The notes beneath the pieces were generated by a model. That model saw only the letters and a program-made list of their open reading frames with translations. It was not told where the DNA came from and did no database searches. From Lonicera japonica (lineage: Eukaryota > Streptophyta > Magnoliopsida > Dipsacales > Caprifoliaceae): DNA of 64,000 nucleotides. This document shows, piece after piece, positions 1 to 10,212 of the stretch; the stretch's first letter is position 1; each line of letters begins with the position of its first letter. The translations under genes were made by a program, and so were the position numbers. The stretch spans positions 31,564,087-31,628,086 of the forward strand of contig CM038469.1 of the NCBI GenBank assembly GCA_021464415.1, given 5' to 3'.

Positions 1-422
1 TACGTATTCATTCGTAGAATGAAATCAGAGTCTCGTAGTTCCTTTCTTTGGAAACTATTTTTAGTATTTCTTATTTGTTTTGAAAACGTGTCAAAACGGA
101 TTTTAGTTTTCTTGTAAAACTTAGAAAGGATTTATTTGAAAGCAGTGAACTTCTTTGTAAGTTATCTAATTTTCTGTTTTAAAATTAATATAGAAACGTA
201 ATACCGAAATTTAGAGAAATGGTAGAAAGTTATACCTGCTGCGCTTGAAGAAGATGGGAGAGCCTTGCCTTGACTTCCTTCTCTCTCTAGAACTTTCTCT
301 CTCTTAAAGCTCTCTCTTAGAATTTTTTTTTTAAAAATGACTTTCTCAAGACTTTAACAGAGTTCCAACTTACTAAAAATACTATTGAATGTTGATGATC
401 CCAAAATGGGATCCCAAGGGTC
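1..422. other. AT-rich left edge, no gene seen
   Basis: No credible reading frame is visible. The stretch around 255-330 is rich in CT runs on the plus strand (GA on the minus strand), like a transcribed leader read leftwards from the minus-strand TATA box at 423-431. It may be the left-hand LTR or promoter end of a minus-strand element that continues beyond the window. This is inference only. Confidence 0.4.
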
Positions 423-431
423 CTATTTATA
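423..431 (-). promoter_or_regulatory. TATA box, minus strand
   Basis: The minus strand reads TATAAATAG, the form shared by the other plant promoters in this window (BBE-like genes, LTRs). GA-rich leader-like sequence lies downstream of it (toward position 1). No open frame follows inside the window, so it probably belongs to a transposable-element end. Confidence 0.4.
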
Positions 432-469
432 GCAACATTTCCTCCAAAAACGCTCCAAAAGAGGCCAAC

Positions 470-713
470 CGCAGGGGTAGCCGCATGGGGTGCGGCTGGG
501 GCGTGCGACAGGGGTGTGCCAGCCGTATGGCTGGCAAGTAGCCGTACGGTTGGTTGTACGGCTAGGGGGTGCGATTAGCATGTGCCAACCGTACGGCTGG
601 CAAGTAGCCGTACGGTTGGGCGTGCGACAGGGGGGTGCGGCTGGCATGTGCCAACCGTACGGTTGGCAAGTAGCCGTACGGTTGGGCGTGCGACAGGGGG
701 GGCGGCTGGTTCA
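470..713. repeat. GC-rich 66-bp tandem repeat, about three copies
   Basis: Three copies start at about 515, 581 and 647, giving a period of exactly 66 bp. Each holds short inverted motifs such as CCAACCGTACGG and CCGTACGGTTGG, so every unit could fold. Because 66 is a multiple of three, frames stay open on both strands and give repetitive Gln-Pro-Tyr-Gly-Trp peptides. I read these frames as artefacts. The GC content is strikingly above the surrounding DNA. Confidence 0.85.
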
Positions 714-789
714 TAAAAAATGCGCAGGAGCGCTCGGAGGCAACAAAGGTTATCTTAGACTCCCAACGCGTCCGAAATCGGAGTCTTTC

Positions 790-2895
790 CTATCAGTCTT
801 TCTACATGCATGATGACTCATGATAAAATGCAGGATGCTTAAAGAAAACCAGTATTCGCACGAGAGTCGTGGATTGGGGTGTTCACAGGTAGATTAACAA
901 ATAGAGCAGTAGAGCCCGCTTGAATCAAAGAAGACCCCTCCTCACGAGTCAAAAATATGGGAGGACGAGAAGATGAAACATCCATACTAGAATATCGGGC
1001 CAGAGTGCCTATAACAATCAGATGAATGGGTGTTAGGGTAGCAAAAGTTCGAATGCCGGGAGGATCTACAAAAGTAGTCTCCCTCAAAGGCGGGACCCCA
1101 CTAGAAGGCATAGCCATGGCAGCGGGAGGGGTCTACCCAAACTGCTCGTAATCCGTTCCAAAATCTGCTGGCTACTATGACCTTTTTAAGAAGGCACCAC
1201 CACCCCTCTTTGCAACCTCTGCCTCCTCAAAAATAGCCCCCCAGGGATATAGAGGGACTAGTAGGAAACTGGAAACCCTCAGCTATAGCACCTGGAGGCA
1301 TAGATGGCTCTTCCCTAAGTGTCGCCTTAGAAGGTCCCCTGTGAGCCTGAGCCGATCCTCCTCCATCACCGCTCTCGGGACCGTCACAACCATCACCCTC
1401 TGCAGTTGCAGGAACCTATTTATCACCATCTGGATCATCATCATCTAAATCTAGAAATGTATCGCTCTAGTTGGGGATAGGAGGGAAATGACCCGGGACA
1501 GTCCTAAAAAGATGGAACTAGCCTATAATATAGTTGGGATTGCCAGCCAATGCCATGTATAGATCATAAAAAACTCGGCCTCGAGTACCCTTCGGAAAAT
1601 ATAGCATAATAATCCTCCTAGGTAAAAGTCAGAAAATCTAATCCATCTACTAAGGCTAGGACATCTATAGAACGAATCTCTCCGGTCCATTTCATAAGGG
1701 CAGGGGGAAAGCTCAAAATTCGAGGCCATCGAGTCAGTGTGTACTAATGGACCACCCTTTCACCTAGGTAGAATAAGAGATTGACCGTACTCATCCTATA
1801 GAAGTCGTCTTTTCCTAGAAGCCGTTAGGGCCCAAGCATAGCCGTAATGATGATCTAGGCCAGCCCAAGAAGCCCACTGAACCTGAAAAAGAAGTAAAAT
1901 GCTATTAACACCATGTATTATAGAATTCAGAGAAATAACAAATAAAGAAAAGAACTTACATGCTCCTCTAACAAATCAGAAGCAACACAACACCAGTCTC
2001 TCTAGTCTGGTATACGTATGGAGCTCCGTAGTTCCCCATTGTAAACCGACAGAGAAACAAAAATTGATCATCGTTCTCCATAAAAAGATCAACCTAAACA
2101 AGACCTCGGCGATTTTAGGCTACAAACCAACTCTGAGAAAAAAAACACAAGAGTATTAGCACATTAATAAGATAAATACAGATGAAAAGAGTAAGTAAGG
2201 AGAGTTAAAGATTTATACCTCCTACAATAAAGAAAAGCCCTTGAGATTTAGGGCCATATGACGAAAAACCTGGTCCATAACGTCATAGAGGATGGCCAAG
2301 ATAAAGCCGCCCTAATCGTAGTCAAATAGGGCACTAAAACCTTGATGTATGGCAGCCACCATAAATGGGCCGTATCTCCCCTGTGGGCCTTAAAAAGGTC
2401 GTGAAATGTCAGCAGCAATAAAACACGCGTGTACTAACGTGCTGCCTGTCTAGTCATACGTCCCCTGATAGCAATCACTCTGGCCCTCTTCGTCGCTAAA
2501 TGTGAAATCAAGATGACTCCGGGAATCGTATCTTTTGGACCCCGTCGCTTCGAAGCCCATCCTAAAGCACCACGTATGCCCTCAGAGGTAAGGCACAGTG
2601 GGATGTCGATCTGGAAAGATATCCTTCCCAAAGGTATGCCAGTGAGAGCGAATACATCTAGCGGCGTCATCATTATCTTTCCCCAGCTCTAGTGGAAGGT
2701 GTGTGTAGTTTTCCACTAGTGCGAGGCCAACGCCATCACTAGGACCACTACTCGAGATACTTGCTCAGTAAGTCATACAAGAAAGATCCGAAAGGAGTAG
2801 CAAAGAGCAACTCTTGAGCAGGCACAAGAGCCTGTCGCCACTTGGTAGAAATAGTGTTGGGCGAACACCAACCTCGACCAGGCCACTGCAGGCAT
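790..2895 (-). pseudogene. Decayed plant mobile domain (PMD, aminotransferase-like) gene, 3' exons
   Basis: Read on the minus strand, 2434-2720 gives THTFH*SWGKIMMTPLDVF and then ALTGIPLG, the hallmark start of the plant mobile domain (Pfam PF10536 family). One Leu codon has become TAG. Downstream, at about 2430-2230, in two frames, come CVLLLLTFHDLFKAHRGD and LYDVMDQVFRHMALNLKGF, also PMD-like. A splice-donor-like GGAGGTATA follows near 2215. Frames at 1523-1729 and 839-1117 probably hold C-terminal remnants. Stops and frame changes show that it is broken. PMD proteins occur as host genes (MAIL1/MAIN class) and inside Gypsy and MULE elements; exon 1 appears to be the separate piece at 5435-6529. 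I favour a transposon-borne PMD gene. Confidence 0.6.
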
Positions 2896-2904
2896 CACGT
2901 ATAT

Positions 2905-3175
2905 TTAATGATGAGAAGTTATGGGGTTTATAAGGGTAAATTATGTGATTTTGAAAACCTGAAGGTACTTTGGTTAATTATGACAGTTATAGGGTTCATA
3001 AGGGTAAATTATGTAATTTTTTAAACTTGAAGGTTCTTTGGTGTAATTATGATAGTTATAGGGTTTATAAGGGTTAATTATGTAATTTTAAAACTTGAGA
3101 TACTTTGGTGTAATTATGAGAGTTATAGGATTTATAAGGGTAAATTATGTAATTTTCTAAACCTGAGGGTACTTT
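2905..3175. repeat. ~69-bp minisatellite, left part (about four copies)
   Basis: Degenerate units contain GAGAGTTATAGGGTTTATAA followed by GGGTAAATTATGT and a run of T and A. This is the same repeat as at 4598-5130 and 28752-28945. It is cut from the right part by the solo LTR at 3176-4597. It lies between the first and later exons of the decayed PMD gene, so it was probably intronic. Confidence 0.85.
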
Positions 3176-4597
3176 TGATGAATATTAGGGGATCGTATTG
3201 CTTAGGTTAATTTTAGGATTTTTATCAAAAATAATTTAAAATTTGATAAGCGAAATTAAAACCCTAGGTCTAATTAAATTTACTGTCAAAACTTGTGTTG
3301 TGTTATCTAACAATTATATCAAGCAATCTCAAAGAGCAATCACACAACACCGGGAATTTACGAGGTATCCCTACTTGCGTAGGACTAATCTTCGGGACTA
3401 ACCGACAGTGCTACACTATGATCTAAATGGAATTACAGACTCGACGACTTACGAAAATTGCTTCCTCACAATTTACACAACAGTCCTGTCAATTCCTTGA
3501 ACGTAGAATCCAACCGCAGCTAGCTTGGCGTAGTGCTTCCTACTATTCCGGCGTACCCATCGCATCCTTCCGCTCACTTGATCACAATCTTTCACCACCG
3601 CCTATGATTTTCCTTATCGCACGTTAGCCACTTCGCTCACCCGTCTTCAATCGCAACCAAAGACAGTCCCGCGGGACCATGAACGTTTGGAATCCTAGTT
3701 CTTAAAATTAAAGAACAATAGGATCTCCTATGACATGTAAACAAAATCTAGGCGGTGTTTCAAAACTCTCAAAAATTGATTCTAACATTTGGATATTTTC
3801 TCTCTCAAAAAGCTTTTTAGAATCATATATTTTTGACACAAATCAATAATTATATTTATAAAAAAATATAGAGTCAAAGTCTTTTTTGAAATAAGTTAAA
3901 AATATTAAAAAAATAATTTTTTGCGATAAAAATTGTGCTAAAAAAATACACGCCGGACCGGTAGACATTAGTAAATTGTGTACCGGTCCACCCGTAAATC
4001 AAAATTGCTCCTTTATGGGTGGCCTTTACACGTGGCATTAAATGGGTGGCTTGGTCCATCAAAAGAAAAGAAAGTTTGACTTTTTAAATCAATGGAGCAC
4101 GTGGGTCACCTTTTTCAAAATCTCTTTTATTTTTTAAAACTTTACTTTTCTTTATTTAATAAATAAATAAAATATTTTTATTATTTATTTTCTTTTTACT
4201 TTATTCTACAGTAATAAATCCGTTTGGGCACCAATTGGATTCAAATCTTAGAGGTAACTTTATGGAACATGTTAGATATGAAAAAAATAAGTTTCCTAAA
4301 TAATTTGTGTCGACGGGGCTTTTCCGATTACGACAAAACTCGATAAAAATGCTTAAAAATAAATTTGACTCAAAAGCTTTTTAATTTTGAATTTTAAGTT
4401 CAAACACCATATATATTTTGAATTAAGCCATAAAATCAACTTACCTTAGGTTATGAATTATGTGCGATGAATTTGGTAAGTTCGACGAGCTTCCGTTAAT
4501 TGTCGCGTCTTCAAATCTTCAATTTAACTCAAACAATTACAAAGGAAAAAGTGTTCTTGGCATTGGAATCAAGCCAACTAAAAATATAAACATAACA
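3176..4597 (-). mobile_element. Solo LTR of a Copia-type element inside the minisatellite
   Basis: The 1,422-bp insert starts TGATGAATATTAG and ends AACATAACA, so it has TG...CA ends. It is flanked by the 5-bp direct repeat ACTTT (3171-3175 and 4598-4602) within an otherwise continuous minisatellite. No polyprotein, primer binding site or second LTR is present, so it is a solo LTR. Read on the minus strand it starts TGTTATGTTTATA and contains, at about 3420-3300, sequence resembling the R-U5 part of Copia LTRs. The orientation is inferred from this. Confidence 0.7.
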
Positions 4598-5130
4598 ACT
4601 TTGGTGTAATTATGAGAGTTATAGGGTTTGTAAGGGTAAACTATGTAATTTTTAAAACCCGACGGTACTTTGGTATAATTATTAGAGTTATAGGGTTTAT
4701 AAGAGTAAATTATGTGATTTTCAAAACATGAGGGTACTTTGGTGTAATTATAAGAGTTATAGGGTTTATAAGGGTAAATTATGTGATTTTTAAAACTTGA
4801 GGGTACTTTGGTGTATTTATAAGAGTAAATTATGTGATTTTTCTAAACCTGAGGGTACTTTGGTATAATTATGAGTTATAGGGTTTATAAGGATAAATTA
4901 TGTGATTTTCAAAACTTAAGGGTACTTTAGTGTAATTGTGAGAATAATAGAGTTTATAACGGTAAATTATGTATTTTTCTAAAACTTAAGGGTACTTTGG
5001 TCTAATTGTGAGAGTTATAGGGTTTATAGGAGTAAATTATGTAATTTTCAAAACCTGAGGGTACTTTGGTGTAATTATGAAAAGTTATATGATTTATAAG
5101 GGTAAATTATGTGATTTTCAAAAACCTAAG
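4598..5130. repeat. ~69-bp minisatellite, right part (about eight copies)
   Basis: The motif GAGGGTACTTTGG recurs at 69-bp spacing (for example 4730 and 4799). Each unit then carries the TTATAGGGTTTATAAGGGTA core. The array sits in the presumed first intron of the decayed PMD gene, next to its exon 1. The paralogous locus at 28752 has only about three units, so copy number changed after duplication. Confidence 0.88.
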
Positions 5131-5594
5131 GCTATCTTGGATATTATGAGTTTAGTTGTTAGTGTCAAAGGTGAAAGTATGTAATTCCTAAATCGGATAT
5201 TATTATTTGGGAAATCATATGAACTAATTTGATATTATTTTTAATATGCAGGGGGAGCCACAAAACAGGATACAAAGATCAAACAGTATCCTTAGATGGA
5301 AAACATCGGATAAATGAAATATAATTCACATATTCCTAGAGAAGCATGCATCTTTTACGAAATATCTATACCACCACATATAAATATCTGCACATACGTA
5401 TTTATTAAAAATAAAGAATTCAAGAGAAGCATACCAGGGATTAGTGACGAATCTCGTGACAGACCGGCTCCATGAGGAGTCAAGGAACATCCGGGACCAG
5501 AGCAGCTTGAGTCACGTCCCAGTACACCTCAGCCCGGTTTCGATCCATGCCATCCTCGGCATACTAGTCAATCACCTCCTAATCGTCATGATGG

Positions 5595-5816
5595 TGTGAC
5601 ACCTTGAGTGATGAGTACTCCCTTGTGTGGAGGAATGGTAGCTCGAGCGATGAGTACTCCCTTGTGTGGAGGAATGGTAGCTCAAAGGGGGCATCCCACA
5701 CCGGAAGTTGAGGGATCTTTGGAGACCAAAATAAGTAAGATATGGTCGCTAATTAAGTACGAGGCCCCTTGGGACCGTGTGTGATCGATTGCCAGGACAA
5801 AACCTTACGGAAAGGG
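5595..5816 (+). repeat. Left arm of the Cassandra inverted repeat
   Basis: This arm is the reverse complement of about 6102-6329, with few differences. It includes a ~41-bp direct duplication holding GATGAGTACTCCCTTGTGTG twice, which the other arm also carries twice. The duplication therefore existed before the inversion. Confidence 0.85.
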
Positions 5817-5895
5817 CTGCTCGGGCGAACCGAGTAGAGCCGCCAAAGAGGACAATATCGCCGCTGCGTACTCAGATACCGGGACGAGGCCTTTT

Positions 5896-6002
5896 GGGTA
5901 GCTCACTGGCTTCGGATCCCATGAGAACTCGGAAGTTAAGTGTGCTTGGACCAGAGCAATCTCAGGATGAGTGACCCCCTGGGAAGCTAGTCGTGAGCTC
6001 CC
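5896..6002 (+). other. 5S rRNA-derived domain of Cassandra (not a 5S gene)
   Basis: The sequence follows plant 5S rRNA with CGGATCCCATGAGAACTC, an A-box-like AAGTTAAGTGTGCTTGG (5933-5949) and a C-box-like AGGATGAGTGACC (from 5963), ending CCTGGGAAGCTAGTCG. Several positions differ from canonical plant 5S rRNA, and it lies in an LTR. In Cassandra this domain supplies an RNA polymerase III type internal promoter. It should not be annotated as a functional rRNA gene. Confidence 0.85.
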
Positions 6003-6101
6003 ATAAACAAAGCCGTGAGGGTAGATGTCCTAGGGCTGAGGCCTGTCTAGGACGCTACCCACAGCGGACAATATCGTACTAAGGTGGGACCGGGTCATTC
6101 A

Positions 6102-6329
6102 TTTCCGCAAGGTTTTGTCCTGGCAACCGATCACACACGGTCCCAAGGGGCCTCGTACTTAATTAGCGACCATATCTTACTTATATGGGTCTCCAAGGAT
6201 CCCCCCAACTTCCGGTGTGGGATGCCCCCTTTGAGCTACCATTCCTCCACACAAGGGAGTACTCATCACTCGAGCTACCATTCCTCCACACAAGGGAGTA
6301 CTCATCACTCAGGGCATCACATCCTTTGT
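6102..6329 (-). repeat. Right (inverted) arm of the Cassandra repeat
   Basis: This is an inverted copy of the LTR 5' part at 5595-5816, from TTCCGCAAGG to GGGCATCACATCC. It is followed directly by the true LTR 3' end starting GAGCTCCCAGAAACAAAG. The junction shows that the second LTR's own 5' part was replaced. Confidence 0.8.
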
Positions 6330-6667
6330 GAGCTCCCAGAAACAAAGCCGTGAGGGTAGATGTCCTAGGGCTGAGGCCTGGCTAGGACACTACCCAGAGC
6401 GGACAATATCGTACTGAGGTGGGACCGGGTCATTACAATGGGGACTACAGAGAATAACTCCATGAGTATCGGTGTAAGTAACCTCCTCGTGGTCACCCTC
6501 CAAGAGGTCAGGCTGAGCGGGATCCATGTCAAATATGAAAAAACGATAGGAAATGTGTCTGGAAAACTTAAAAGTGGCAGGGCTTCTGCGCTAGAGAGAA
6601 GAGAGAGGAGAAGGCTAGAGAGAGAAAGAGAAATAGAGAATGAGGTGGAATGATCTCAGCAAGGGGA

Positions 6668-6674
6668 TTATATA
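6668..6674 (-). promoter_or_regulatory. TATA box for PMD-type exon 1, copy A
   Basis: The minus strand reads TATATAA, about 140 bp upstream of the start codon at 6529, with a GA/CT-rich leader between them. The same box is at 29629-29635 in copy B. It lies only 11 bp from the start of the Gypsy-type LTR at 6686. Confidence 0.5.
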
Positions 6675-6685
6675 CCTGGTGCGAT

Positions 6686-7470
6686 TGTTGCGCAACAAAA
6701 AGCCATTAAAAATTATATAATTGTGTACTTGTTTTCATTTATTTATAGTTGCTGTTCTGTTCACTTTCTAATTGAATAAACTTATTGTTGAGTTACAAAT
6801 AGTCCATTGTTTTAAAAAACAAAACCCTAATAAAACCATTTTAAAAAACCAGAAAAGGTAAGTACATTGTCGTTTGGATAAAATCAAGTCTTCTAAACTT
6901 GGAACGATAAAACTTGCTTATGAATTGAAATCAGGTATATCCTATTTTCCATATAGACTGCTATACACTTGATACACTCTCCTCAAGAGTTTAAATCCAT
7001 ATTAAATCAATTCCAATAAATAATTCGATCTTTTCTCAAAACAACCAAAACAAAGATAAGACTAATATTATTATATAAGGAAATAATACTAGAACTTCCT
7101 CTTCAATTTCCAAAACTATAAATTTTTCCATTTGTACTTCATTTCTCACAAAACCAAAAATATCAGATTATAGAACACAAATGTTTTCATATATTTCCCC
7201 GTTTTCCTTAGAAATCAAGTTTCTTTATAAAATTACTTTAGGAAAGTGGTAGACTTCCTAGAAAAGGCATCCAAGTTTTTTAACATATAATAAACATATA
7301 AAGCCATTTGAAATTAAAAAGGTGGAAATGGTGCTTATCACCTTCCCAAACCGTAATATAGTTCCTGAACCCTATAGGATCCTGGTTTTGTAGACAACAA
7401 TGTGTAGGAATAAGGCTTGCCTATGGCGTTTATCCCTATACAAACTTCTTGTATGTTTTCTCGTAAAATG
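6686..7470 (+). mobile_element. Gypsy-type LTR, internally deleted (copy A)
   Basis: It starts TGTTGCGCAACAAAA and ends near TCTCGTAAAATG, just before TATGGCGACTTTG, which matches the primer-site-like TTCTGGCGACTCTG after the intact paralogue at 33085-35620. About 1.75 kb present in the paralogue (after 33100, up to about 34857) is absent here: the sequence jumps from CAACAAAAAGCC to ATTAAAAATTATAT. No coding domains remain. Assignment to Gypsy rests only on the GGCGACTCTG leader common in plant Tat/Ogre-type elements. Confidence 0.55.
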
Positions 7471-7576
7471 TTATGGCGACTTTGAATGAACCCACTTGCA
7501 TTTAGAAATAGAAAAATAGGATTCATACTTATATCGAAGCAAATGAAACAAAGGAATCCTTTCCAACGTCTTAGAC
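7471..7576 (+). other. Leader remnant after the Gypsy-type LTR
   Basis: It is homologous to 35621-35730, the untranslated leader just after the LTR. It then runs into the target site of the SIRE-like solo LTR. No gene is present. Confidence 0.5.
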
Positions 7577-8344
7577 CCCCATTTTGGTCGGATTTCAACC
7601 CTAGAGGGGGGGGGGGGTGAATAGGGTTTAAAAACTTTAATGCGGAATTAAAAACTTTTTCAAAATGTTTAAGTAAAACAATTTAACTAAACAAGTTTAT
7701 CAAGGAATGCAAGTAATAAACAATGAAACAATCTCAAAGCAAGTGATAATGTAGCAAGTAAATAAAGAGATTGAGTAAGAAAGATTGAACCAATTTGAAG
7801 TCAAGGCTTTTTGTCCACACGATTTTGGTTTACAAAACTATAGTCTGCGCTCGGTTAGTTCCCCGAGAAGTTCCACTAAAATCAATCTCCTTCCGGGTAA
7901 AGATTAAACCACTACAAGTGTTGTTGTCTCAAACACTCTTTACAAATATTGCTTGACCACAATATTCACACAAGAATCTCTCTCTTGCTAACATTGTGAA
8001 ATTTACCTTTCACAAAAATTAAACAAGAATTTACCTTCTTGTTTTTCTATGAGATTTACCTCTCACAATTTGAATACAAAAGTTTGGTGATTCACACCAA
8101 TTTACAATAACTATCTTAAGTGTGTAAATAATACAATTTGAAGCTCACACTAGAGTTATCCTATTTGATCAAGATGATATAGCTCAAAAGATTAATGATT
8201 GATCAAAAATAATTTCTTGAATCTTTAGATATTGAAGATAGATGAAGTATGAAGTATAAGAATGATTCAAGGTTCTTAAAATGTGTCTTATATAGTGTAT
8301 ATATAGTCCCAAAAGTGATATAACACTACACCAAAATGGCGGAT

Positions 8345-8890
8345 TTGTGAATGCCAAAAACAGTCACAAAGGACTAAAACAGTCACAAATGAGTGTCACA
8401 GAAATGACAGTCACAGGAATTTTTGTGACTGCCAAAAACAGTCACACAACTGTCACAAATATCTTTTTTATGACTTTTTGAACCCACTTTTTCATGGCAA
8501 TCACAAAGACATATTGTGACTGTTCAAGACAGTCACTAATTTCGATTTTGTGACTGCCATTGGCAGTCACAAATAATGAATTTTGTGACTGTCATTAACA
8601 GTCACAAATAATAAATTTTGTGACTGTTATTGGCAGTCACAAATACAAAATTGGTGACTGCATATAGCAATCACAAAATTCATTATTTGTGACTGCCATG
8701 TGACTGTCAAAGCAGTCACAAATTTTATGAGTTTCGACTGCCATATGTGATTGTTTATGACTGTTAGTTGCAGTCACAAATCCTAGGTATGTGACTGTTT
8801 TAGGAAGTCACAATATACTCATCTGACAGTCACAAGTTAGTCACGAAACTTGCAGTAGTTTGTGACTGTTCCTGACAGTCATAAATTTTG
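8345..8890. repeat. CACTA left subterminal repeats
   Basis: Around twenty copies, in both orientations, of a motif close to TTTGTGACTGCCA / TGGCAGTCACAAA occur in about 540 bp. In En/Spm-type elements, subterminal motifs are the binding sites of the TnpA protein. The right end has a shorter array of the same motif. Confidence 0.85.
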
Positions 8891-9336
8891 AAACAATTTT
8901 AAAAAAATAAATCAAAAATATTAGAAAACCAATTTTTTTTTTACCTGAATCCAATAAATTTTCACAATTTGTTCACACTACAATCCCATTTAATATTCAC
9001 ATTACAAACCAATCAATATTCACATTACAAATTAAACCATTAATATTCACATTACAAAACCAATCAATATTCACATTACAAACTATCAATTTTCATATTA
9101 CGCATTCGCATTACTATTTTAAAATTCTTTACCCCACAGATGGAGGAGTTTCTGTTGTCATCATATACAAGATCACCCTCCACTGCTCGAACATGCCTCT
9201 TTAGGATCTCACCTGCAAAATTCGAAACAAAATTCCACATATTGAATAATTGTGAACTCCTATAGCTACAAATTCAAATATATATATATATATATATATT
9301 AGCATCATATCTTCAAGTCATTAAAAAGCATGCTAC
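8891..9336. other. CACTA internal DNA, left
   Basis: A short array at about 8965-9085 repeats ATTCACATTACAAA. One further exon-like piece on the minus strand (about 9211-9125, between a TTTTGCAG acceptor and a GTAAAG donor, containing KRHVRAVEGDLVYDDN) is open but not recognised. An (AT)n run lies at about 9280-9299. Confidence 0.4.
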
Positions 9337-9459
9337 CTTAGTCATATTAGGATGATCAAGCTTGTGCCATACATCTACTTCTTGTGTAAAAGCAACTCTC
9401 AGCGCAGCTATTTCAGCATCAATCCTGTGGCCCTCTTCCCCCCCAATCAAGAAGCTTAA
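9337..9459 (-). pseudogene. Captured protein-kinase exon (STY13/ATMRK-like Raf-type) inside CACTA
   Basis: The minus strand has a CCTTAG acceptor, an exon and a CTAAG|GTAG donor. The exon encodes LLDWG, then HRIDAEIAALRVAFTQEV and DVWHKLDHPNMTK. This matches, from memory of the family, the N-lobe of plant cytosolic Raf-like kinases of the STY13/ATMRK group (VAVKxLDWG...VWHKLDHPNVTK), covering the beta-3 to alpha-C region. A run of seven G shifts the frame by one base after LLDWG. Neighbouring exons were not recognised, so it is a gene fragment carried by the transposon, not a working kinase. Confidence 0.65.
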
Positions 9460-10207
9460 CTAAGGATTATAAAAGAATGAAACTTCCTGTTAATAAAGTC
9501 TCAAATAAACATCCCTGCAGCCTAAATGGTACGTAGAAGCATTAATACAGAGACAGAGATCCAATCAGATTGATCATGAAGTGCTCTCTAGAGATGATAT
9601 TGGTCTACTACCGATTCAAACCAGCAAGCAAAAATAGAGAGAAGGTAAATAAGCAAGCAAATATTTAACAGATGCAAACATAGATACAGTCAATTCAAGA
9701 TCTATAGACAATTGGATTATCAATATAACTAACTAGCCTAACAATGTCATTGACCAATCTTAGTTTGATAGTCTTAATTTGTTTTATCCTTTTTTCCTTC
9801 TAATTGCTGCATTCAGAGTCCATCTGGCGGTGGAAGTATTGTATGAAAGAACAGAATTACAGGAATTTAAATCTAGACATTTCCGCAACTATTTGAGTAC
9901 TCTTACGATGTTTGTAGTTTTCTCCATACCAAATCAACATGGACATTCAAGATTTACCCTCTTTTTATTGCCCTCGGTTTTCCAAACAAGTAGACAGGTG
10001 CCGGGAATAAATGCAGACACTATCAGGTTGGCCATTCACAATTTCAGATTTTGAAAGAAATTACAATTCTTATTTTTAATCATTTTCTAAGAACCTAATA
10101 GAGGTAACAGAGAGCCAATGAGGAAGGCATAAAATAAGTAGCCAAACCATACGAATAGCACTAAAAGCTCAGGCTATGTTTGAGAGCTTAAAAATGAAGA
10201 TAAAGGG
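9460..10207. other. CACTA internal DNA between kinase exon and nested Copia
   Basis: No further exon can be supported. The 91-codon plus-strand frame at 9779-10054 has low complexity, no recognisable motif and no promoter, and I do not call it. The stretch ends at the ATAGC target repeat (10208-10212) of the Copia element. Confidence 0.4.
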
Positions 10208-10212
10208 ATAGC

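Larger units (their letters stand above)
5595..6437 (+). mobile_element. Cassandra TRIM retrotransposon, internally rearranged
   Basis: The element runs from TGTGACACC to GGTCATTACA, flanked by ATGG (5591-5594 and 6438-6441), which occurs once at the empty paralogous site near 29406. Cassandra elements are defined by a 5S rRNA-derived domain in the LTR; that domain is at about 5896-6002. LTR1 covers 5595 to about 6099. A second LTR 3' end is at about 6331-6437. The 5' half and 5S domain of that second LTR are missing. In their place is an inverted copy of the LTR 5' part (about 6102-6329). No primer binding site was found between them. Being non-coding is normal for TRIMs; the inversion is not. 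Confidence 0.85.
5435..6529 (-). pseudogene. PMD-type gene exon 1, copy A, split by Cassandra
   Basis: On the minus strand a start codon at 6529-6527 opens a frame beginning MDPAQPDLLEGDHEE. It is broken at 6438 by the Cassandra element and resumes at 5594 with a degraded match to the uninterrupted paralogue at 29248-29493. The exon ends at about 5435 before a GTATGC donor. A minus-strand TATATAA box lies at 6668-6674, about 140 bp upstream. The function of this N-terminal segment is not recognised. Linkage to the PMD exons at 0.8-2.9 kb is inferred from order, strand and the shared minisatellite. The insertion and at least one stop in the second part make it a pseudogene. Confidence 0.55.

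Noticed and set aside
490..813. A 107-residue protein with Cys-Gln-Pro-Tyr-Gly-Trp repeats
   Set aside because: It is a translation of a 66-bp DNA repeat that stays open on both strands because 66 is divisible by three; no start context or conservation is visible.
5896..6002. A 5S rRNA gene
   Set aside because: It matches 5S rRNA over the internal promoter region but is diverged and lies inside an LTR-flanked Cassandra element; it is a retroelement domain.
9779..10054. A 91-residue plus-strand gene in the CACTA element
   Set aside because: No promoter, motif or splice context; composition looks random.
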